Assembly (NCBI GenBank): GCA_006176705.1
Contig: QRFJ01000381.1
Location: forward strand, 1,527,748-1,591,747
Length of the DNA: 64,000 bases
DNA from: Cocos nucifera
Lineage: Eukaryota > Streptophyta > Magnoliopsida > Arecales > Arecaceae
Direction of reading: 5' to 3'
Under the pieces are notes generated by a model. It did no database searches. It was not told the origin of the DNA and was given only the letters and a program-made list of their open reading frames with translations. Made by a program: the position numbers and the translations under genes. Each line of letters begins with the position of its first letter. The first letter of the stretch is position 1. Positions 21,459-34,500 of this stretch are shown here, piece by piece.

Positions 21459-23367
21459 ATGTGATGTAATTGATGTTGCTGTTATCCATATAGGGATGTA
21501 CCAGTTGTCCTGCCGTTTCTTTGGGCATGCACGAGAGCATGCATGACATGTGTGTCCTACGATGGTGTCACTGGGAAGCCAGGGTGACTCCTAGCACATA
21601 TACCTGCCTGTATGGTATATTTTGTATGTCAGTAAGAAAAAGAAAAGAAAAAAAAAAAAAGAAACATTTTTGTACACAGAAGTAGAGCAAAAATTAGGCG
21701 TGGGAAGGATTGGAGGGTGAATCTCATATGCCACAAAGGTAAAATCCCTTCTACCACTGTCATGTTCATGTAGAGGTAGTGGATGCTCTATAAATTGCCG
21801 AACACCTACTTGGAACTCCAAGGGAGTGTTTGGAGTCCCGTGTGGCATGAGTTGCAGATGCAAACCAATCCGGGAAGTTGAGTTATTTGTTGGGTGGGTC
21901 AAAGCTAGCTTGCCCTAACTAGGGTCAAAATGGTTGTAGTTGCAACTAGCTAGCTACTTGAGTATCTTATTCAAAAAATCATTTTCTCTATTACATCTTT
22001 GGCACCCCATCCCATATCATCGTCACTCTCCTTGTGCCCAATCCTAACCGCACCTCCCATTGGATCTCCCGAGCCTTGCCCTATCGGACCTCTCGCCAAC
22101 CTGTTTCACTAACATCTCACCATATCGGTTGAGGTACTTGCAAACTCTAGTCGACAACCTCCAGCCCACAGCCATCCGTTGGGGTGGCATTGCAAGTAGA
22201 CCTTTTCACAAGCCAGACGACCTGTTAGCCCGCTGAATCCTAATGCATTTCGGACGGATGTAGGCCTGAATGTTTAGCCTACTGGGCCGGCCTTGAAATA
22301 GCAGCCTGCTTGCTAATGGGCTGGACTCGGGTTTCGGTGGTCTTAGCTTCCATCCTCCTCCTCTCTCCCCTTTCTCTCCTCTTTCCTTCCATATTTTTTT
22401 AAAAATTTAGAAGAACTAAGGAAGCCCGAGATTAAGCCTAGCCCCAAAGCGGTACGCATTTAGGCCTGACTAAGTTTAGCTGTACCTTGAGCTTGGCTCA
22501 AATAATGAACTGGAGCAATTGCGAGAAACGATGTCCATGGAACGAGCACGGGCATCGATGATGGAGGAATCGACATAGTGGCAAACGGCGGTACCTTACT
22601 GTCTTGGCCACCGCCAAAGGCGAGACGGAGGAAAGGGAGGAATGCGGAACAAAGCAAATGGTGTGGAGGTGGCTGGTGGCGGGGTGAAGGTGTTCATGAT
22701 AGAGGGTGTGGGGGGAGAGCATTGTCAGGGTGTCCATGTGGGTGAACTTGCGCTAGACTGCCAACGATGACTAAAATCTCACAGGTAGGTCCTACGCTAA
22801 CGTCAATTGGGCCCCTCCTCTTCTCTGCGCCTATGCCCAAACCCTGAGAAAGCTTCTCACACTGTGCCTCTGTCATACGCCACCCAGCCCCGCGCTAGCA
22901 GCAAAGATGACGAAATCCGACACTACTCTCCATGGCCACACCTTTTCATCTTTTCCGTTTCATCTCTCTTTCTTCGAACTCTCCTCCCAATATAAGATGA
23001 GCTTCTTGTTAGTCAAACCACTATAACTTAAGTTATAATACGCTTGAGTTGGAGGGCAACTTCCACTCCAAGGCTTTGAGCACCTCTAAGTTTAGATCTC
23101 TCCGGTAGCTCAAGGTGCAGTTCGAGCTTTTCGTATTAAGTCAATTAATCCCAATAAGAAGGAATAAAGGAAACAATATCATATCTCTTGTACTAAATTA
23201 TGGTTACCTTGAACAACCAACTTAATACATCAAAATTCTTGTTTTCTTTAGAATAAGATCTTGAGCTTTCTTAAATTTTCTTTTCCCTGTGGTTGTGTGC
23301 TAAATTTGAAATAATTTTATGCGGAGAGTATTAACGAAAGTCATCCTTTTGCTGGGATGGAGGCAAA

Positions 23368-23404
<37 letters not shown>

Positions 23405-24555
23405 GATTTTTTTTTTTTTTTTTTGACGGAAGGGGTGAACTTTCCGCGTTCAAGTTGACCAATCTGGCAAACTTTCTGTTGATTTGTACTGAAAGGCTAG
23501 AATTCAAATTCCGCGGTTCCGGTCGTTCTTTAAGGAGCGCTCTCTCGGTTATATGGTCCATCGCATCTGGACCTCTTGTGCCAAAAAGAAGAAAGCAAGA
23601 TAAAAAATATAGCCAACTGAAAGCTACAACCTATAATATAGCTTTTTACGAAAAAGAAGGTACAATATTCTTTTAATAAAATTGATTTTTTTAAACCAAT
23701 CCAGAATAAAAATAACTATGAGAATCAATAAATAAAATATTTGAAAATTCAACAAGGACATCTATCATATTATGTTTGTATGATTAGCCATACATTTTGC
23801 CGTTCAAAAAAAACTAGGACCGTTTTTATCATCCAACAATCCTATCCAAGTAGAAGAGAACCAATCTCTAAAAGAATAATCATCAAAGAATCTTTTTTAT
23901 GAATCATTTGAGTAGTCTTTAAAATTTTCAAAATATATGGCACACCTTTTCATTCAACACAATGTTCTGTTATAGGCGCTGTGGTATCCAATAATTCAAT
24001 CTCACCTGCCACAATCAATGAATCAAACCTCTACTAGAATTTTTTATAATAAAGCTAGCCGGACCCTAATCCTACTATTTATTATATTATCATCAAAATT
24101 AATTTAAAAAAAATCAAAGGTGGCTTCCAAGTAAAATAAATTCTCCAAAAAGATACAGAGTCTACAAATAAAGAACCATAGTTTTTCCAGCTTTCAAGGT
24201 ATCTTTCAAGGCATTAAGATAAATATATTTCCATGGTTGAGACCTTCATTAAAATCAACCTGATGCCGGACAATGTTTTGAAAAATCCAATTATTATTTG
24301 ATTGGCTATAAATAAATTCCTCTTTTATGCTTTGCGTCGCAAACATGACTTGATTGGAGAGCCGAATAACCTCTTGCATAGCATGCGCATACCTAGTAAT
24401 ATGACTTCCCATACGCATGTACTAAGTACCAATTTTAAGGAATCCCAGCATTTGGCTTTTTGGAACTAGTTCAAATTTACTTTTTATGATCTCTATAATA
24501 TTTCAACTAGTTCCAACAACCAGATTAGATGGAACTAGTTCTTTGGATTTTTTTG
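21459..24555. other. intergenic, mixed repeats, no gene recognised
   Basis: After the zinc-finger gene there is an adenine-rich stretch (about 21636-21660), a moderately GC-rich patch (22000-22990) with short open frames lacking family similarity, a GA microsatellite (about 23371-23401) followed by a T run (23408-23424), and AT-rich sequence. No transposon boundaries could be fixed. Confidence 0.45.
23371..23424. repeat. GA microsatellite next to a T tract
   Basis: About 15 GA units at 23371-23401 are followed by GTGATTTTTT and a run of T up to about 23424. Confidence 0.9.
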
Positions 24556-24559
24556 GATA

Positions 24560-25134
24560 GGAGCCATTTGATTGGGGATAATCTGATATAAAAAAATGAT
24601 TTTCATGTCATATTCTCATATTTAGTATGAAAAATAGAAGAGAAAGATGGTAAAAGAAATTGATAAAATGATAAAATAAATATCATGAAAGATTGGTATT
24701 TGATAAATTTTCGAGCGGTGGTAATCCATGTTTGATAAAAATATCCTCCTATGTAATCATTGACTTTATTTTAATGTTCTTCAAATTTTATTTAATAATT
24801 TTTTTTATAAAAAAATTAAAATGAAGATGGCATTATGCAAAGAATTATGTGATTATAGTCATCATATAAAAACTAATTAAAGATGATAATATTATTTTAG
24901 TATTAAAAATTTATTTTATATTGAAGAATATATTTATAAATTTTATCATATTTTTATATAGGATTATCTCTAACCAAATGTAATAATTTTTTTTCGGTAT
25001 CATTTTTCGGAGTTATATTTTCATCAACCAAACATGTTAAAAAAAAAAAAATTTTATAATTATTTTTTCAGATAAATAATTCCTATGAATCATCAAATTA
25101 TCCCATAATCTGGCATACCCAACCAAATGACTCC
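24560..25134. mobile_element. 575-bp MITE with terminal inverted repeats
   Basis: The left end reads GGAGCCATTTGATTGGG, and the right end on the opposite strand reads GGAGTCATTTGGTTGGG, followed inward by matching ATAATCTG-type words. The interior is AT-rich and non-coding. TA flanks both ends (24558-24559 and 25135-25136), which could be the target duplication of a Stowaway-like or related element, although a two-base match is weak. The TTTGGTTGGG end is common in plant MITEs. Confidence 0.75.
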
Positions 25135-26658
25135 TAGAATTAAGCTAAAAATCCTACAGGATTCGTGGACCGGATTGTCCATTTAAGTACGGTTCTATAT
25201 CAATCAAATACCATCCAATCCAAATCTTATCGAAAAAAATCTTTTTTCTATAGTTCAAATGGTAGAATTTATACCGGCTTTGGATAGACCCTTAGCAAGC
25301 CAGATAGGAGAGACAGTAAGCTCGATTCTTATAACCTAATCTTTTGAGAACATCTAAATAGGCTCTTAAATATTTAGTCCGGCCTGACATATCTAGTTCA
25401 ATATTTTTATTTTTAAGATTGATGTATTTGGTTCCCATGCGGTTTCCACTAAATTTGAGCTGGTCCCAGCGTCCGGCGCGATCGATGGACCAACTTCTTT
25501 ATCGCCAAGCTTACAACCGGCCATGCTCAAGGAAAATTGTCGCAAATTAAACAAGAAAAACATGGTTAAGAAACAACATAGGAGAAAAGGCTCCTACAGA
25601 AAGCTTGGTGGAATTTAAAAAGGGTTGCATGTGAGACTTGTTCACTGTCTAAGAATTTCTCGTCATGAAATTTCCATTTGTACACACTTGCACTTGCATG
25701 GAGTTTTATCGAATAAACATGCATCAATACTAGTGCGTACGTGCGCAAAAGTTATGTACATGCTATTCGTCGGACACCACCCCATTCCTTACCCATTTAT
25801 GTTCATCTCCACGGGGAGGAAAATGTGGGCGGCAAATCATACACGGGGGACAACTGGAGTTGCCTTAAAGCTAAAGCGCATTTTCATTAGCATGCCTTTG
25901 TTGAAATTTATAACATAATCTTGTGACAAGTAATTAGGTTTAGGTCGCAATCTTGCACCCAGTTAAATCCATATATCTATATATTATAGGTGGTACCGGA
26001 CATCAATCTAAAACTAAAATATGTTTAATAATTCCAACCTAAATATATTTCTTCCCGATCTTTTTCTATTTTTTGTCTTCTTTTTTTTTTTTTTAAGAAA
26101 GAAAGGGAAAGACGTGCAACGTGCATTTTAATTCATTGTGATTGTGAGTTGTCGTTGAGGACTCAAGTCTCCTGTATAAATGCATCTTGTTATTTGGAGC
26201 ATAAATCCTACCAAATTAAACTAAGCCTACTCTAATTTTATCTTATCCAAAATATATTAAGGTTAAAAATGTTGGAGTTGTGTTGAATTTGAGTATGGCA
26301 TTTCACGCCTGCGTTCATTTGTTTAGTCAAATTGGGTACCGCCAACAAGTTGGATATAAGTTCGCTCTCGACTCAACCCAGTAATCCGTCTAATCCCTAG
26401 GAAATTACTTGGATACTTAGCTACTTCTATGTCATAACATATATTTTTTAAATAAAAATGGGAGGTTCTATATACAAAATAAAAGAATACACTTGTGCTA
26501 TATTTTGCATGTTCTAGTAATTGCATTTACATTATGTATGCTAAATTAACATTAGAGCAAAAAATGTTGTTTTTAGATTTTATATCTTTAAAGGGTATAT
26601 AAATGCATTTCAACTTCTCATTAGGTACATATTCTTCTTTTCTTCTTAAAATACTTGT

Positions 26659-26723
26659 TAGATACACTCTCTTTTTGACTTTCTTTGCAAAAATAAAAGA
26701 GAGGAAGGCATAGAGTGTATCTA
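26659..26723. repeat. 12-bp inverted repeat (stem-loop)
   Basis: TAGATACACTCT (26659-26670) and AGAGTGTATCTA (26712-26723) are exact reverse complements separated by 41 bases, with additional pairing possible between CTTTT and AAAAG words just inside. Confidence 0.65.
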
Positions 26724-27304
26724 GTAGAGCACGAGCTCATTTTTTAGCATGTCTTTTTCACACAATCAAATGAAAATGTATGACTTATGTGTGGTAAGAT
26801 GCTAGCCATTTTATATATGTAAATATTACATGTTTGAGCCTAATCACCTTTTTATCCTTTCGAATACAAAGTAATTAGTGTTAAACAATGTAATTATAGA
26901 AAATAGGAAAAAAATGAAGGGTATCAAAATCTAAAATGTCATGCATAATGCTCTTGCAATCCAACAATAATTGAGATAATATATAAAACCTTCACGTTGA
27001 AAAACATTTATATTATTGTTGGCACTATAAAGATCCCATTATGTTAGGAAATATGGAGTTTCACATGAAATTTATGATAACATTAAGTAGGGGTTGGGGC
27101 TCCCTCTCTCTCACGTGAATCAGAGGGCCAAAGCGGCCAAGCAGGAGTGGCTATCCTTTTGAATTTAAGTCTCAAAGTTTATTACTATATATATATATAT
27201 ATATAAACCAGACGAAAAGAAGTTGCCAGACAGGGCATGCTAAAGTTGGATGATGCTTTTCTTGGAAGTTGCAACTTGTAGCATGCTAATTATAAAAATA
27301 CATT

Positions 27305-27308
<4 letters not shown>

Positions 27309-27351
<43 letters not shown>
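27309..27351. repeat. TA microsatellite
   Basis: An uninterrupted run of about 21 TA units. A shorter one lies at 27185-27206. Confidence 0.95.
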
Positions 27352-27354
<3 letters not shown>

Positions 27355-28099
27355 GAAAAGATATGCAACTATTTCATTGGAGGTTGATCACTTGGATTTA
27401 TTCTTCAAAAATATAGATTTTTTGGATGCAAAAACTTTGGATTTGTTTAAATAACCAGACTTAAACTTTTATAGGATTTACGGTCTGGATTAATATAATC
27501 AGTAAAATTATAACATAATATATTGGGATAAAGCTATATTAATAACCATTTAGATATAATTTTGGAATTAATAGATCTAAATATCATATGAAAAAAAATG
27601 TATATAGGTATATTTCAATCTGTTCCTCTATGATTTGGTAGTTTGATCCGTCCGATTCATAAATTTTATAGCATTTTCATCGGATCTCCTAAATACGTCT
27701 TTGGTATGCTGGTCCTCTACCTTTCCGGATCTTACTCCAACTTCCCTCAGCTAAAAGAGTCCAATCGGTAAACCGGCAAAGGTCCAACCTACACTCTACC
27801 CATATTTACAAATTCCGGTGAATGGAAAAGACAAGCACGAGCCAATCAATCAACGGTCCTGTCTCAAAGTTGGTGAACTGTCGGGCGAACCAACCATTAA
27901 CTTCCCCCGTATCAAATCGAGCCAGGCCGGACAAAATCCAGGTGGCAGGCGGGGCGAAACCATTCCTCCGTAAACCACAACTTACGCAATTTTCTACGCT
28001 GACTGCTATATCCACCGTCAAATATGGATCGGCGTAAAACATCGGACGGTGATTCATTGATCCGCGTGTACATTATATCCAACCTTAAAGATCGAGTTA

Positions 28100-28532
28100 C
28101 GTTTCTTTCAGGGAGGAGCTGGATTAGAGGGAGGGCAAGAGAGGGACCATTTAACGGCACCACTGTTCCTGGGGAGCAGGACAAGCGCAACCCCTCCTCC
28201 TGTTCCTCCCTTCCAAATTCTCGCTCTCTTCTTGGTTTCTCCCCGGCCCCCCACCCCTCCTTCTTCCGCGCGTCCTTCTATTCCTTGGCTCGAGCTCGAA
28301 GGCCGTGCATCTCTCGTCCTTTTTCTTGTTGGCGCGGGCGCGCCGCGTTCCGTCTTTTAGCTTCCGGATCGCTTTCGAGATGAAAGATCGGGAGGCCTCG
28401 AATTCTGCTTGCAGATCCGTGCGCTCCGGCGGGAATCATCGGTGACGAGGGGTCGCCGTGGGATCTGAGTCGCTTAGGGTCAGGTTTCTTTGCTCGGTTT
28501 CTTGGGGGAGAGAGGGGGGGAAGGGAGAGAGT
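28100..28532 (+). promoter_or_regulatory. probable promoter and 5' UTR of ARL2
   Basis: A GC- and CT-rich stretch directly precedes the start codon at 28533 and contrasts with the AT-rich DNA to its left, as is usual for leaders of plant housekeeping genes. No single TATA box stands out. The overlapping open frames on both strands look like composition effects. Confidence 0.45.
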
Positions 28533-31500
28533 ATGCCGGCTCCGGGATTCTCGTCGTCCAAGTCCGAGAAGAAGGGGGATGCCACCGCGAAGCCGCAGCA
28601 AAGGAGGGACCCATACGAGGTTCTTGGTGTGGGTCGCAATGCCACGGATCAGGAAATCAAGAGTGCGTACCGCAAGTTGGCTCTCAAGTAGGCTCCCCTG
28701 ATTTATCCTCTCCCACATACATTTTATTTCGTTTTTTGTTTGTTCGAATCCAGTGAATGGAATATGTTAAAACATCATATACGCAGGGTTTATGCCCTTG
28801 AAAACTCCATCTCAACGTCTACTTTTGTGTGTCTTCTTGCATTATGATTTCAATCAGTCTCTTATAGTATTAGAGATTTCTTTGATATATTTTATGACAA
28901 CTTTGTTTAAGAGAAGGATTGTTTTTACTAGGATGATGACTCGTAATTGATCCTGCAGCAGCTAAGCACGAAGTGTTGTGATGCTGTCTTCTCTTGATGC
29001 TAGTACAAATTCCTGTTTTCTCAGATGGATGTAATGCATGGTAGTTGAATCAGTTAATTGTAATGAGAATTAACTGTCATATTCTGATTTATCATAGATT
29101 TTACAGAATTTGGATGGATTGAAAAAGACATACGATTGTGACCTGGCTAAGATGCCTGTTCAAGATTTGATTTTTGAGTCGCCCACTGGATCATGCATCT
29201 GATATCTGGATGTTTGGATTTCACTTTTTGTGCAGAGAATTCAGAGCGAAAATATTTTTTGAACTCGAAATGACATGAACATATTTGATCTTGGAATGAA
29301 GCTGAGAAAGATTATTGAGTTTTATATCCTTTAGGCCATGTTACCCATATATGTGGATGGTTCTCTATGAGCTTAATATTGGAGTTGAAATTCAAAATCA
29401 CTTTTCAGAAGTATCACAGATTTGAGGATTTATAATAATATCAGAGGAGAAATTATTAATATTACGATTGTACTGCTAGGAATGCTTAAAGCTGACAAAA
29501 TGAGGTAAGCATATACCTTCAAGACATAGAGGCTTCACTAAATGATCATTTTTGTGGCAAGCACCCGAAAACATTGTTATATTGTCAGAAATAAATCGAT
29601 GTGGGGAACTCATTTTATATAAACCTCTACAGCCCATGGCATGGTCAGGTGTATGATTAACTATTAAGCACCAATTCCTTATTATTCCTATCAAGTGTTA
29701 AAAGTACAATGTGATGTCCTTTGTGCTGTTTTTCATGATAGCCACTCAATATCTTTGGAATTGAGCATGTTGACATGAGTGCAGTGCACAATGCTCACAC
29801 CAACATTTATTCTTCCTGTCACCAATGAAAATGTAATACTTGCATAACAAACACATAGCAATATTGACCCAAGGTTTTGGGAGTTAACTCAAGCACCAAG
29901 GAAATTATTAGGCCTTACCACAATGGATTCTAACAAAAGAAGTCTTTGTTGAACTCATGGATGAATTCTGTGCATTGATTCTACTAACCCACCCTAGCCG
30001 CAAGTTGTGTCAAAACAGTAAAGTGGGTCCATGCAAATGTCAAATGAGTCATGTAAAAGGTGCACTTAATCTTATGCAAGCCAAGTTGTGCATCTATCAT
30101 CTACAACATTTTGTAGAATTATTTTCCCCCATTTTGTGCTGCTTGGTATTTGCTTCATAGTTTTGAAAGTGTTGCTTTTATCTCTAACTATGACACAAGT
30201 CTGGAAAATCATCTGTGAACCCTTTTTTAACAATATAGTCCATATTTCAGGGTATCACTTTATTGAACAGTGGTTTTGGAATTTTAGCATGCGAATGAGG
30301 GCTTACATATAGTTCATATGCTATGAATATTTTGTGAGTTTTGAACATATTGATCATTCTTTGAGGTATCTTATTTGAGTCGCTGTAGATGTTCAATACT
30401 CAAGGGAGGATTTGGATTCATGGCTAGGGTTTGCTGTAGAATTTGCATTCTTTATAAGCTTTTTAGAAAGGACAAGCTTATTATTATATTGTCAAAACTC
30501 ATATATAGGTATGTTGTTCTTGTTGTGAATTCCCAAACTTTTTCTGTTTTGTTTGTCTTCCTTTTACTTTTCCCCCTTCCATTGCATTATTCTTTCTTTT
30601 GGCATCAAACGTAGGACCATAAATTCTTACCATAATTCCATCTTTAGTTATTTAAACTTCTTATCATGTGGAGAAATATTAAGGTATTTTGCTTGGTCGA
30701 AATTTTGAAACCAAAAGGTTTCATCATGTATGGTTGTTGATGATTATCTTGAAATAAACATATTTATGGATATAACATATGTATTTGCATTATTTCACCT
30801 TCCAAGACTAAAAAATGTCTGTAGGACACGGTAGTCGTATTGTTTTGATTTTATGTGCTCAAAGGTTTCAGCGCTTGTCCTTTTGTAGTCTCTAGTTATT
30901 AATCTTATGTGAGATGATATTTTATTATAGTTATGAGAAGTTAATCTTTAACGAGCCTAGTTTTTCAAGCTGATTGGCATTTTCCCAATCTCTCTCTCTC
31001 TCTCTCTCTCCACCATTGCCCAGTGAGGGTCAGATTTAAGCAGCCTTACCCCCTCATGTGGGGAGGTTATTTCCATGTTTCAAACTTGTGACACCCAAAC
31101 AACCTCTACGTTACAGTGGTCTAATCAGCATTTATGGTGAGGACCAGAATTACTTTTGGAGGTCAGCAAACTTTTATGCATTTTGAACCTCCACAAATTC
31201 AACTGTCCCTCTCCTCTTATTTATCTTCCCTCATTATGTGATTTTGGGACATCCTAACGGTTTAGTCTGCAGCAACCACGGCATTTATTTTCGTTTATAA
31301 TCATAGTGCAAATGGTTTCTGATGATTGAATTCAAGAACAAGTCCAAGTGCTTAATTAACATAATTGTGTACCGTAACCATTACCATAACAGCCTTAACC
31401 CTTCCATTCAATTTGTACTTGACATTTTCACGATCTTTCTAACAACCTTCATCAAGTATGTATAGACTCATGCATACAAATTGACCATCCTTTTGTTTGT

Positions 31501-34500
31501 AGTAGAAGAGTTGAATTTGTCTAATGAAAATTAAAAAAAAAAAACTTTTTATTTGCTTTGAATCTGATTGGAGAAGAGGATTGGATTGTCATTTATCTTA
31601 TTGGGAAAGACTTGTGAATCATTACATGATCACTATGCTTAATGAGAAACAATTGATGGATTGGTCCGATCAAACTCATCCATACAATGCCCCTCATCAT
31701 AAATCATTTTTTTGCATATTGGGCATGGTGACATTGGTGAGAGGGGCAAATGGAGTGCATCGTAGGTGGAGGTGTGCAAGGGTGAAGACACACCCCAAGC
31801 CTTTGCATAGAATGTAAGAGAAACAAATTATTAATCTCAATTTATTTGCGTTAACTTCATGCTGAAGTTCAGAAGGGGCACCATTAATAAATATGTAAGA
31901 GGAAACCAGTTAAGAGATGATTTATCAAGTGTCTATAGCTTGGCCTGTCATGCAGTTCTATATTACTTGAAAGGCCTGATGGTTATTGCTAGTTCATATA
32001 TGTGTGTAAATGGTTCTGATAATTTCTTTTAAATCACCATGAGTAGCAATGATTGGCAAACAATGATTCAGATAGCCAAACCCTAATGTTGCAAAGAGAC
32101 TTGATGATTATGATGATGACTAATTTTATTGAATAAAAATATCATTGTTTGATCATTGATGATTCTATGGTGTACAATATTGCCTTATCATGTGTGTTTT
32201 TTTGCTTTACAGGTACCATCCTGACAAAAATGCTAATGATCCTGTAGCAGCTGATGTGTTCAAGGAAGTCACATATTCATACAATATCTTGTCAGATCCA
32301 GACAAACGGCGTCAGTACGACACATCTGGTTTTGAGGTAATTTATGTAGGTCTATGCAGAAATTCTTTAGCTTGTGTTTAGTCCACAAGATAGGTCATTT
32401 CAATATGGCTTGTTAAATTTTCTAGATATCTGCTGTGGTTTTTTATTCTGTTTATCAGTATTATATGCAGTTTTGACTTGTCCGATGATTATCTTGTTTA
32501 GTCACTGATCAAGGTTCCTTTGTCCAGGCTATTGAATCAGATGGCCAAGAATTGGAGCTTGATCTGTCAAGTCTAGGTACCGTGAACACAATGTTTGCTG
32601 CGCTTTTTAGGTAAAACTGGCTTCGGTAGAAGTTAGTTGCTTAATATTCTCTATCTTCTGATGTTCTATGCATGATGCTGTGACCTTTTATTATCATATA
32701 TGTTTCATGTCTATTGCATGTCAGTAAACTTGGTGTGCCAATCAAGACAACTGTATCAGCAACTGTGTTGGAGGAAGCACTGAATGGTGTGGTAACCATT
32801 CGTCCGCTTCAGTTGGGACAGTCCCTGTTCAGAAAGGTGAGCTCTCCTCTTGTTTTTGCAGTTATTACAACTAATTTTGTGCCATCTCTAAATGTTTCAG
32901 TATTGCACAGGTGGAAAAGCAGTCTGCACATTTTTATTCTGTAGAAATAACAGAGCAGGAGGCGAGGATGGGATTTGTGTGCCGAGTGCATTCAGCTGAT
33001 AAAAGCAAATTCAAGGTTATATTGCAAGTAGAAAAGATGCAATCTTTTGCGTTTTAACTGCATTAAAGTTCTGCATGTGATGGTTTAAATTTTGAAGACA
33101 TGATTATCTTTTTAAACAATATAACAATAAGTAGGAATGAGATTAGCTATTGCTCTACTTCAGTGTATGATGATCCATTTGAATGGGATCAAAACATTAG
33201 GTGGAATTTTAACATTAGGTGATGTCTCTAAATTTAGTTTCTTTTGTTTTGTCAAATATTTTAACTGCATAAAGGGCCCTTTCTATTCCTTCTACTCTCA
33301 TTTTATTGTATTTTTTTTAAAACAAAAGATAAATTCAGGAAATTTAATATTTACATCTGGGAGATAATTAAAGCTTAGTTTCCTGTATCAGGAAGAAGTT
33401 GTTGATTTAGCCTTAAGGACAAGGTTGCAAGATTTTTGTTCGAGTAAAGAAAAAAGGGTGCAAATGCAAGGAGGAGAAGAACAAGAAAAGGGAATATTGA
33501 AATAAGTAGAAAAAAGGGCAGCCTGGTGTACAAGGTTCCCACCATTATGAGGTCTCGGAGGGTCAAATATATGCAGCTTTACCCCTATGTGCAGAGAGGT
33601 TATTTCCATCTTTCAAACTTGTGACCTCCAAGTCATAATGGAGCAATCTAACTGTTGCACCAATGACTTGAAATAGATGGATAATAGAAAGGACACCAAA
33701 ATAATATTTTCTCCTTTCAAAAATTAATTATTGTTTAAAATATTTGGATATGTCCTTATTCCTAACACAAAAAGACACCTAAATGGCACTAAAGTCCTAA
33801 TAGCCCAAAACCTTCCAAATGCAACCGACCATCTAACTAGAAATCCTGCAACACAAATTTGCTAAAAGTATGACTTCATAATGAACCAAAATATTGACTT
33901 TGCTGGTTAAGATTTTTAATAAATTCTAAACCAATGTTATGGAGTTTTAAGGTAACTAAAACTCTATAAACATTTTTCTGACCTTCATCTCTTAAGTGAA
34001 TTTGGAAATGCATCATGAAATATTGATAAAAAACATTCTGGATGACCTCTGAGCCCAATATGTAGAGGCACTACTTCACACCAAAAGACAATTATGATAA
34101 ATCCAAAACCATAATACAACTTTGCAAAACACCAAGAACTTTTCGACATAAATCTTCTGAAATAGAACTTCAATCAACCAAAACTTCAACTTTTCTCATC
34201 ATAAGGACTTCCCAATTAACCAAGGTTCAGACTTCCTATTTTGAGGAGTTTTAACTGAGATCATTTAAACATTTTTATGATGTTTATCACTTTTTTAAGT
34301 CCAAAAATACTTAATGAAGTAAATTAAACAACCTAACATATAATTTACGACTGTTTTAGATGTGGAAGCATGCTGCTATCAATTGGTAACTTGAGTTGCC
34401 GAGGTAGCATTACCATAAATTTAATTCACATATTATAAGTTATGAATCTCAATGCATGATTGAAAGGTGGGGGAACTGGATGTAAGGAAGTAAATGCTGG

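Larger units (their letters stand above)
25137..28020. other. intergenic, no gene recognised
   Basis: This AT-rich sequence contains a 12-bp inverted repeat (26659-26723) and two TA microsatellites (about 27185-27206 and 27309-27351). Between 27700 and 28020 composition rises towards the ARL2 promoter. No coding gene could be supported. Confidence 0.5.

Noticed and set aside
22460..22995. Short frames on both strands suggesting a proline- and serine-rich protein
   Set aside because: No consistent frame, no splice-linked extension and no known domain.
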